This document shows positions 55,474 through 64,000 of a DNA stretch of 64,000 nucleotides, piece after piece; positions within the stretch are counted from its first letter, which is position 1; each line of letters starts with the position of its first letter. The stretch is from assembly GCA_020740775.1 (NCBI GenBank), contig JAHEWK010000020.1, positions 868,001-932,000 of the forward strand. The letters run 5' to 3'. The translations under genes were made by a program, and so were the position numbers. The notes below the pieces were generated by a model. It did no database searches. It was not told the origin of the DNA and worked only from the letters and a program-made list of their open reading frames with translations. Origin of the DNA: Ilyonectria destructans. Its lineage: Eukaryota; Ascomycota; Sordariomycetes; Hypocreales; Nectriaceae.

Positions 55474-56400
55474 TAATGCATCAAATAGCATTATGTTGGA
55501 TACGTAATTTGCTATATGCAATAGCATAAGTTATTGATCAAATGATGTAAATTGAAAAGTTGTCCCTTTTCTTCTTAAGGGTTGAGGACAAGCTTTTTAT
55601 GCCTTTTCTGAGCTATGTGGAATCAACTAGAAGCTGCTTGCTAAGCCAGTGGCAATAGGTGGCAACTTTTATCTTTGATGGCGATATTTATGCCGCCACC
55701 TGAGGTCACAATCCAACACATTATTAAAGTCTAAGAACTAGATTCTTCGATAGGTAAATAAGACTCTTAGTAAGCAGTGCAGAGCAAAAAGAACCCACCT
55801 ACAGAATAGAGGGAAGATGACTCTAGACAAGGGAAGGGAAGAAATTAATTAGATAGATGTTAATACATAGGTAGTGGCTGAATCATCGAGAAGTAGTGGC
55901 CGAGGAGGGTCAGCACAACTGAAGGAAAGGCACTGTAGAACTTGCGGAAAGACTAGTCATAACGCAAGAATCTGTCAGGTTATTATTAAGACGTCTGGGG
56001 AAGAGTATAGTAATTAGTTTCAATTGATCAGATGCTTTATTGTGTTTTTATTGTTGTTCTTATTTTGAAAGTTGAGATTTTTGGTGTATGCACTTGTTTG
56101 GTGCACGCGCTTATCATGGACGTTACTTATTAATAGAATAGCTGTCACTTTCTAAATCAAGTCTTTAATATCTTCTCCTTTATTAATAATATTAATTAAT
56201 AGCTTTGATCTCTATGCCAGTTCCTCCCAGTCTTATATAAAGGCCTAGAAGACTAAGCTCTTAATATTAGGGTGACAATCAGGCAGATATAATTTAAACT
56301 GAAGTGTTAGTTCATTTGCAAAGCTACTGTCGCTGCACTTGGGGCATATCTTGAGGGCGCACATTGTTTATTATTACATGCCCTTGGCCTCTTGGGGGGA
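55474..56400. other. Remnant zone right of pogo copy 3
   Basis: Mostly AT-rich. The plus strand at about 55917-56015 reads LKERHCRTCGKTSHNARICQ, a C-x2-C-x4-H-x4-C knuckle typical of the C-terminus of another group of fungal pogo transposases; it ends after SGEEYSN and has stops upstream. No ends found. The expected remainder of hAT 2 was not recognised. Confidence 0.5.
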
Positions 56401-58276
56401 CTACCGTCCATATTGATCCTTGGCAACCGCATTCATGAAGGTAGTTCCAGCCAGTCGGAAAGTATCAGGCTGTACAATCGTCAGGTTAGGATGCAGGTAC
56501 ATGTTCTTCCCATAACCACCAGTAGCATTATAAGTCGGCCACTTCTCAACACCCGCAACTAAAAAGGTTAGTAAAATCTTTCCAAGATGAGTCACGGGAA
56601 CGGAGGCTTACTGCCGTGATTGTTAGGATCAAGATCGTGGATAAAGCTGATCCACATGCGAGTGACAAGCTTTGCCAGATCGAGAACTTCCTGGGTAGCA
56701 TTGAGTAGAGGACTTTGAGCGCCTGCATAGCCTAGGTTAAGCCTGTTGTAGAAGACATAGCCAATCTCCGTGAAATGTGTAGTTCCGAAGAATTCAACTG
56801 ACGAATGAGGTCAAGATCCAAGGGTGCATATAGGTCATCGGTTGCAACTTACCCGACTTGGTAGGCGACTCGAACAAATACGAGTACGTGGAAACGCCAT
56901 ACTTAGACCACGCATTAGTTCTCAAACGTCGCCACGATAGGAAGAGTTGGTCAGTCTGCAAGGCAATGACGCGCTTGAACTGGGCTCCGACGGGACCATC
57001 AGGCCTCACGCGATAGAAATCGGGCAAGCCGAGCGAATCGACATTGGGATACAAGGCCATCAAGATTTCCGTCGTGTCGGCATCTGGTCCAGCCCCGTTT
57101 GCTTGAATCAGCGCCGCAATCTGCTCATCGGTGCTGATATCCGCCCCGCCGAACAGTGTACCCTCGTCTGTGTTTGTACCGAGAAGGAATGGCAGCCTGG
57201 TAAACTTGCCCTCACTGAGCAGCGTTGAGGGATAGTCGGGAATAAAGTCTCCATCGACGACAGGGTAGAAGTTGCCAGGAACGAGTTCAATCGTAGCGTT
57301 AAGCTTTTCGAATGGCACCTTGCGCAGGCATGCAAGTTTGTCTCGCTTCTTATCGCATCCAACGGCCTTGACGATTGTATCATACCGCTTCTGGGTGTTT
57401 GTGTAATTCTTCATATCAGTTCCATCGGCTCCAGACTGGGCAATAAGGCCACGGAAAAGTCCCTCGTCTTTTCCCCCGTATGCCATGGCCTGATAACCCA
57501 CGTTGCCACCGCCTGCGGATTCACCAAATATGGTGATCTTGTCTGCATCACCGCCAAAGGCGGCGATGTTTTCTTTGATCCAGTGCAGAGCAATACGCTG
57601 ATCCTTAAGGCCAAGATTGGTGACGCCAGCATCAAGCATGTCTTTGCTAGCCATGAAGCCCCAAAAGGACAGTCGGTCTAACAGGCGGTCAATTATGGAG
57701 TTCCTTAGATTTGATGCAAGTGGGCACTTACAGTCAACAGAGACGCCGATGAAAGGCTTGCCAAGCTTGACTGATTCCTGGACCATGAAACTCATATTGT
57801 AGACGCCATTGGCACTGTAGTCCATGGACCATCCTCCGCCATGAATGAACACGCCAACTGGGATTTTGTTCTTCTTACCGCCAGACTTTGCCGGTCTGAC
57901 AATATTCAAGGTCAGGCAGTCCTCGCTCAGGGTATGGGGCCAGGCAGGGCTGTTCTAGAGGAAGGTCAACATGTCGTCCCTGCACGTCTCTCCTTCAATA
58001 TCTTACCCCATATCCAACACAAGAATCCGCATACTCGGTGGCCTTTCTTGCTTTGAAGGTCTCGTTCAACGGCTGAGGGTTTTGGAAACGGAGAGGGCCC
58101 ACGGGAGGTAGGGCGAACGGAACGCCGAGGAAGAGATCTTGGTCATACGTAGCCACATACTTGCCCTCGTATGTCCCGTTCTTGACTTTCACAGTTGGTG
58201 GCTGCCTGGGTTTGGCAGACAAGGCACCATCTGCCAGTAACAGAGCAGCAGTGACCAGCTTGAGGAGGGAGGCCAT
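56401..58276 (-). CDS. Secreted type B carboxylesterase/lipase
   Basis: Five exons, 58276-58007, 57954-57732, 57677-56853, 56797-56612 and 56558-56401, with consensus donors (GTAAGA, GTAAGT, GTAAGT, GTAAGC), give 553 residues. Signal peptide MASLLKLVTAALLLADGALS. COesterase signatures: DLFLGVPFALPPVGPLRF, SEDCLTLNIVRP, VFIHGGGW (oxyanion hole), ITIFGESAGGGNVGYQAMAY (Ser nucleophile), GTNTDEGTLF (acid Glu) and TTHFTEIGYVF (His). Cys pairs expected in the family are present (DSCVGYG, SEDCLTL). The second intron is in frame and its retention would keep the frame open. The substrate is unknown; secreted fungal members hydrolyse lipids or aromatic esters. Intact. Confidence 0.93.
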
Positions 58277-58627
58277 TGTGAGGCTGTAGGGTAAGGGTAA
58301 CTAGGCTGTCCCAATGACTCTCAGAAGCATGAGAGTTGTGTGAACCGGAGAGCCGGGTCTATCGGTCTTTTATCCCAGATGTTTCAATCTCATCAAGGAT
58401 CCCGCTTACAAACCCGGGGTTCTTGACGTTCCGACGCTAATCTCTTCAACGTTCCGGTACCATTCAGCCGAGAGCCCTGCAGGGACACCTCAACAACCGG
58501 AAAGTAGTAGGAAATGAAGAAACTGGCCATCTCAGCAGTTCTTACAATGCCCATCGTGGAGATGCGCTAAATTTTTCCAGGGAAGTCGTATATTCATCGC
58601 TTTGGTGATGTTAATTCACGCCCTACA
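58277..58627. other. Upstream region of the carboxylesterase
   Basis: Promoter side of the esterase up to the hAT 3 target duplication; no further feature recognised. Confidence 0.4.
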
Positions 58628-58635
58628 CTCTCTAA

Positions 58636-61600
58636 CAGACCTGCGTATATCGATATCCACCGAAATTCTGGCCCTTATATCGATATCCAGATAAGTGGGA
58701 GAAATTATCTGGATATCGATATATCCAGGTAGATATCCATACAGCCACATAGCCACTTTAGCAAGGTTGATATCCAGATAAACCACATATAATTCTTGCA
58801 GGCTAGAGGAAAGAACAAGAAAGTACCCTAATCTAGAAAGTCCTCTGCCTCTGTTTCAACGCTAAATTCAACAGCAACGCTCGAAATAACGCCCCTGCCA
58901 CCGTGAGACCTGGGCACAATGATGCCCTCGCGCATCCAGTTGCCCACACACTCAACCTTCGCCAGGTTTTCGCAGGTCATGCTCTCTCTATCCCATGATA
59001 GCGTACGCCGCGCCGATGAGAAGTGAGACTCAACATCAGATGATTCAGGAGGGATTGAGAGGATATCAATTGCCATGCGGGATAACCGCGGATATGCTTT
59101 CCTTTGATCTCGATGTAGCCACCACTCGAGGGGAGAGCCAGCTATCCGGGTTGGTGGTGCATCAATAAAGGTTTCGAAGTCATCGGCGTCGTCTAAGATA
59201 GGGCCAGTAACAGCAATATCGCTCAACAACTCATCCAGCTCGTTGCGCTGCCTCCCAGATGAAGAGGACACATCTAGAGGCACCCGCAAGGATTCTGAGA
59301 TTGGCGCGGCATTATATTCATCTAGCCAAATTTGTTGGGAAGCAGCAATAGCAGGCGCGTGCCAGGATTCTTGCCAATTCCGCTCAATGTATTTTCTTCG
59401 TTTCGAGGGATCGAGAAGGAGTGCGGCGGCATACACAGGTGTCTGGTCTGATAAGGTGTAGTACTTATTAAGTACAAACCAGCCCATATCGATGCAGTGT
59501 ACCATATGAGGATCATGGTTTTCCTTTGAACTATAAAGCTCCTAAATAAGACAATTAGTTAACCGATCAATTAGATAAAAGAAAAAACATCGCCACCGAC
59601 CTTATACTTCTCGTACTGTCGCAATAAAACATCCATTATCGAGAGTGATTGGGAGAGTGTAGATCGCGCCCCTTCGGCCAACAACGCAGCTGAGGCAAAC
59701 GGCTGTAGGAAACGATGCGTCCGTTCAATAAACTCCCACTCTGAAGCTAGCAGGATATCGTCTTGAAGCTCTCTATCATGGTCAATTAGGAACTGTTTTA
59801 CACGGGATTGATACCGCAGAAAATTATCCAACAATCGATACCATGAATTCCAGCGTGTGGCATTATCTATCCCTAGTCGGAGCTTTATTTCATCGTCCCA
59901 TACAGCCGAATGAAGCGTAGATTTACGTATCCAGACTGCGATGTTGTGTACTTTCCGTAGGGGCGCGATATGCTGCCATCCAGTGAAGTTCTCAAGTATA
60001 CGATTGCCTCTTCGCGAAGCTCTTCTTCTCTGATCGGCCTCATCTGTTCTTGTTGTCTGTCCGGCGTCGTGCAAGGTGTCGTAGAACTGTGCAAATAACT
60101 GATTGTTTAAGGTATCATCGGCGGCATTAAGAGCGGCGATTAGTGCCTCTTTTGAAGACGCGAGAAGAAATGCTTGAAGGGATAGGTTAATAATGTGGGC
60201 GACGCAGCGGATACGGCGCTTAGAGGGATCAAACGTCAACTAGTAACCAGTTAATCCTAATCCAGAGATAAGGGAAGAGCTATCGTACCCCATAGTCTTC
60301 TCGTAACCGCTATGAGAGATAAGACAAGCAGGTATCATTTGAAGTGGCATTATCCCCTACATGGTAACCTACTTTAGAAGCAATGCTGTACTTTGCCAGT
60401 ATATCGATAATTAGAGATGCCTGGGTTTCACCACTATGGCTATAGCGACATTCTGGCATCGCTAGAAGTGCCCTTCGTGGCTGATAATCCCGATCAACCC
60501 ATCTCGCAGAGATGGCGAGTATCCCATGGCGATGGGGCGATGTCCAGAGATCAGAGAGGATATAGATCTTTGAGATGGAAGATTCAAGAGTTGCCATGAG
60601 CTGAGAAGAATATAACTCATATGTGGCATCAATTAGTCGCATTAGAGCACTTCGGTTGGTCACTAAAAGGTCCTCTATAGCAGGATTAGCTGCTAGCATC
60701 ATCTCTTGCATCTCATCCCAGGTAATTGCTGAGAAGGCAAGGCGGCGGCGTGTGATTAGGCCGATTATTGCATCTAAATACCGATCGCGGTCGAACATAC
60801 GGCGGAGAGAGGCATCCGAGTAACGAGAGGGAAAGAAAGCATCAATCCGAGGACATTTGGCTTCCCTTTCATCATCTAGAACATCAGAACTGCCCCCAAT
60901 GAGCGTGCGATCGAGGGAAGAGATAATATCGGCATGGCACCGCCGGGCGTGATGCCATGCGTTGTCCCGCTTCCGATTCGCCCAGGGCTTATCGGCAGGG
61001 CAATGGAGACATCGATACATCACCATACCCCTAGATTTGCGCGTACGTGACCCGCCGGTGGTGTTCTGGGTGTCCTCATCAGGATACGTTGCTTTGAAGA
61101 AGAGGAAAAAGTCCAGAGACGTCCCAGTAATGGGCTGGTCCAAAATCGAGGGCGTAGAGGCGGCGGTAGTCTGAGATGATGTCATGGTCGATAAATCACC
61201 TGGATAAGCTAATTGCGCTAGAATACCCAGGGCCGTTTGAACGAGTACTGAGATGGTGGTGCTAATGTTGAAATTAAGAGAAGTTGTCAACCTATCACTG
61301 ATACACGAATGCAGACATTGAACAAAAGATCAGTGTTGATTGAGCTCCTCTTTCTATCTAAGGGAGCGACGAAGCTCGGTCTCTTATACCTATGTTCAAT
61401 GTGCCGATGTCATAGGCAGCAGCCTGCTGCCTGATACTAGTTGTGGTCGTTCACTCTCATCGTGAACAAGTTCACGATGATCGTGATCCTTGCCTCCAAC
61501 AGTAAGCGAAAGTCTCCAGAGCTTGACAGAAGTCTTTTCATCATCTAATCAATTGATAAGATCTTTTCAGCCAATCAGAGAGCGGTATTTAGGTGGATAT

Positions 61601-61717
61601 CAATCTGGATATCCATTTAAGAGGCAGAGAGCTATATCGATATCGATATATATCAATATCGATATATCCAGATAGCACAGTTGATATCGATATATCATAT
61701 CCAAATACGCAGGTCTG
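58636..61717 (-). mobile_element. hAT transposon 3 with perfect 8-bp target duplication
   Basis: The 3082-bp element has TIRs beginning CAGACCTGCGTAT at both ends. CTCTCTAA is directly repeated outside (58628-58635 and 61718-61725). Subterminal regions (58640-58790 and 61595-61705) are filled with GATATCGATATCC-type words in both orientations. The transposase is on the minus strand. Confidence 0.95.
58828..61290 (-). pseudogene. hAT transposase 3, one nonsense codon, otherwise complete
   Basis: Start ATG at 61290 or, more likely, 61185 (MTSSQTTAASTPSILDQP). BED-type finger (YRCLHCPADKPW, HHARRCH), IYILSDLWTSPHRHGILAIS (first D), HVGDNATSNDTCLSYLS (second D). A TAG at 60312-60310 interrupts just after this; the frame then continues RLREDYG to an intron ending before 60239, followed by DPSKRRIRCVAHIINLSLQA. 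A last exon from about 59541 carries YAAALLLDPSKRRKYIERNW and the dimerisation region with PESSDVESHFSSARRT (the E), ending at 58828. Only this stop disables it. Related to hAT 2 throughout. Confidence 0.87.
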
Positions 61718-61725
61718 CTCTCTAA

Positions 61726-62267
61726 ATCAGCCGACGTCAACTGCCGTCCCACCAGCAAATAGTTGACTGACATTAGATTGCTACGAGAAAAAAAAGACAA
61801 CTGAGGCCCCATGCGGAAAGAAGTCCGTCAGTTGCCCTGAAATGCGGGGAACCTTGTAGTCCCTCCCATGATCGGAGAAACTCGTGGGCTAAGCTTGATT
61901 TTAAGTATTCGGAACGCCGACAGTTGATTCGGGACCCTTTAGGTAGTTCGGAACGCCGAGATGGACTCCATTTCGAAAGGCAGAGGACCAACGATATTCC
62001 GGGACCCTGGCTCTAGGGAACTTTTGAGTTAGATGGTTGCTCGCTTATGTATCAGCTAGATCAAATGAGGTAACAGGAGCGCTTAAGTCTCCTTAAATGG
62101 GAGAAAAGAGCCAGGGTCCTGGTTAAAACAAGGATGGTGATGCTTCGACTTACCAGAGCGAGGCATCTTTCTCAAGACTGACTCGTAGTGCAGGCTTCTT
62201 CTTTTATAACGCTGGGATTTAAGCGGAACTGCGTGGCGATAAATCACTAGGCTAAAGGAGAATACGA
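61726..62267. repeat. Gene-free stretch with short direct repeats
   Basis: TTCGGAACGCCGA occurs at 61908-61920 and 61947-61959, and GGGACCCT at 61931-61938 and 62001-62008, a loosely repeated unit of about 40-70 bp. No gene recognised. Confidence 0.45.
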
Positions 62268-63737
62268 TTGAGGAGACCCGAAGGCTTTTGGATCGCTGCC
62301 AACCACAGCTCGTGGGAGCTAACAGTATGGTTCTACGACACTTTCCTGGTTGCACAGATGCGGATGACCCATATTCTACTCGCCGTGCCTGCTTTTGATG
62401 AAGACAAGACGAGCCAATGGGCTCGGCAGTACCAGCTCGATCATCCCCAGACTTACGGATATTCGTTCTGTCGATGCTTACCGGTAAGTATGCTGGGCCT
62501 ACAAACGCTCTGTGATATCAATAAGCGACTTTGCGCCTCCCGAGGATCGAATGACGACTTTGGCGGGATCCCAGTGGTGCTACTGTCAGGAGATTTCCAC
62601 CAGTTCCGCCTGGTGCAGAATAGGTCACTGCTGACGCCGTGGTCTGCCCTTAGGATTGCGAATGAAATGAGGGCACATGCACTCTGGGCTCGATTTACCA
62701 CTGTCATCATGCTCACCGAACAGGTTCGCGCAGCAGGGGACCTGGAGCTGCAGCGACTGCTGACTCGGATCCGAAAGGGAGAGCAAGACGAGTCCGACAT
62801 GGAGCTCCTTAACAGCCGGTGCTTCAGGGAAGGACAAGCCATACCATGGAGCAAGGGCATCACAGTAGTTACACCGCTCAATAGCACCAGGTGGTGCCTG
62901 AACATGGATGCCGTTTTGGCCTTCCAGAAGAACGAACAGAAACCAGTCCGGATATTTCTATCCGAGCACCGTTGGGGCAAACCCAATACATTGCCGGTAA
63001 CGGAGGAAGAAGCTACGCTTATGGCCAGCGTCGGGGATGACAGTAAGATCTGTGGGCCAGCCACATTCATGTTCGTGCCTGGTATGCCGGTTGTGGTGAC
63101 CATGAATATAAACCCAGGCCTCAAGCTCGTGAATGGCGCCAAGTACACGGCGCTAGAAGTTATACCAGACAGCAAAAGATTCCCAGGCTATCACCTCGCC
63201 CCGAATATCATCCTCCACTTTAGACCACCTGCCGGCATCATCCTGTCGTCCGAGTCAACCAAGAAGTTCGAATTTGATGAAATGCCACCAGGCACAATCC
63301 TGCTTACTCCAACGAGTGCCCAAATACCAATCGAAAAGAAGAAGAGGGTCAAGAAGAGGCCTTGGCAGAAGCATAATGTGAGCCGCCGAGGACTTCCCTG
63401 CACTGCGGCATTCGCATGCACCGATTACAAAATCCAAGGCGAAACCCTCCTCCAGATTGCGCTGGAGCTGCGAGGAACCGGGACAAAGCTGAACACCAAG
63501 ACTGGACAACTCGAGCCAGGAAAGTGCGATCCATATAGCCTGTATGTGCAGCTATCGCGGTGCAAATCGCTGGATGGTATTATATTGCTGTCAAAGGCGC
63601 GTGTGGAGGATATAGTCGGGAATAAAATACCACAGGAAATGTTTGATGGCGAGGCTAGGCTGGAGCAATTGTGCGGGGGAACATTAAACGAGGCCCGGTT
63701 ATCATTCTTGCACCCATCCGCACAATACGAGCAATAA
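62268..63737 (+). pseudogene. Helitron-type PIF1 helicase, C-terminal part, with foreign N-terminus
   Basis: From about residue 72 the protein is a PIF1/RepHel-type superfamily 1 helicase: VSMLGLQTLCDINKRLC, PVVLLSGDFHQFRLVQ (motif III region), VIMLTEQVRA, VTPLNSTRWCLN, then FACTDYKIQGETLLQIALEL (motif V-like) and SLYVQLSRCKSLDGIILLSK (motif VI-like). Walker A and B motifs, and any Rep or HUH nuclease, are absent. The first 70 residues (ELTVWFYDTFLVAQMRMTHI) are not helicase sequence and come from another source. Such stand-alone PIF1-like pieces are typical debris of fungal Helitrons. No CTRR hairpin end was identified downstream. Confidence 0.75.
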
Positions 63738-64000
63738 TATAGTTTATAATTTAGATAGCAAATCCAAGGAACAGTCAGGTATGTATTGATAGATGATGGG
63801 TGTTTTGTTCCGATTCCATTGCCCCCGTCGTTCTGGCTCTTTTACGCAGGGGACGATGATGTCCCCCGCCCGGAACGTCCGGTTCGCGTTCGATGACGAT
63901 GATGACGTCTGAAGCGGGGTTCTCAGCACCAGACATCCACCAAAGACCCCAACATCTCCGCCAAGTGGCTACCAGGTATTCCAAAAGTCATAAAGGAGAT
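63738..64000. other. Right edge, nothing recognised
   Basis: Overlapping minus-strand frames (63744-63984) show no known motif and may be the edge of a gene or chance. Confidence 0.3.

Noticed and set aside
55474..55560. C-terminal continuation of hAT transposase 2 to the right of pogo copy 3
   Set aside because: The reading (YASNSIMLDT then a stop) only vaguely resembles YAAALLLDP and no right TIR follows.
1..64000. CRISPR arrays, bacterial operons, ribosome-binding sites
   Set aside because: The window is fungal nuclear DNA; no regularly spaced repeats of that kind were seen.

Overview
This window is eukaryotic DNA from a filamentous ascomycete, most likely a eurotiomycete (Aspergillus/Penicillium/Talaromyces-type). 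The reasons are short GT-AG introns of roughly 45-80 bp, families confined to or typical of Pezizomycotina (a Zn2Cys6 regulator, a DUF3716-like cysteine protein, a Tad-type LINE, fungal pogo and hAT transposons), and an alpha-arrestin of the Aspergillus type. All assignments come from reading the sequence; no database search was run. Exon boundaries were worked out by hand.

The window is a gene-sparse, transposon-rich compartment. Host genes on the left: a DUF3716-like gene (1326-2171), an alpha-arrestin broken by one nonsense codon (3639-5745), and an oxysterol-binding protein gene split by a pogo element (6777-10138). Host genes in the middle: a type II phosphatidylinositol 4-kinase (22336-24792), a membrane-anchored alpha/beta-hydrolase (26849-28533), a secreted-protein gene truncated at an LTR (30794-31662), a class 3 lipase (34479-35676) and a frameshifted secreted Gly/Asp/Lys-rich protein (36576-36994). 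Host genes on the right: a Zn2Cys6 regulator split by a second pogo element (44021-48001), a zinc-type MDR oxidoreductase (49164-50207) and a secreted type B carboxylesterase (56401-58276). About half of the host genes are broken, and three of the breaks are at mobile elements.

Mobile elements: three related but diverged pogo/Fot-like elements of about 2.2 kb (7339-9531, 45304-47501, 53279-55473), each flanked by TA. The third has a fully open 550-residue three-exon transposase and is nested inside a hAT element. hAT elements: 11811-15157 and 58636-61717 (both with perfect 8-bp target duplications), a 5' portion at 50995-53278, fragments at 29668-30577 and 39410-40791, and a 597-bp non-autonomous element at 41722-42318 with perfect TIRs and target duplication. 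Also present are a 5'-truncated Tad-like LINE (16618-20216), two identical 216-bp solo LTRs (30578-30793 and 43468-43683), an unclassified 1.08-kb long-TIR element (20498-21577), an integrase-core transposase running off the left edge (1-969) and a Helitron-type PIF1 helicase fragment (62268-63737).

The most interesting pattern is that each hAT element carries, just inside its ends, a dense array of its own short self-complementary word (GATC/ATCGAT, GATATC, GAATAT/ATATTC, GGTATACC, or ACATCCACT). The pogo elements do something analogous: each TIR holds two tandem copies of a roughly 17-bp unit whose sequence differs between elements. Two pogo insertions sit in host exons in such a way that removing the element plus one TA leaves the host reading frame continuous.
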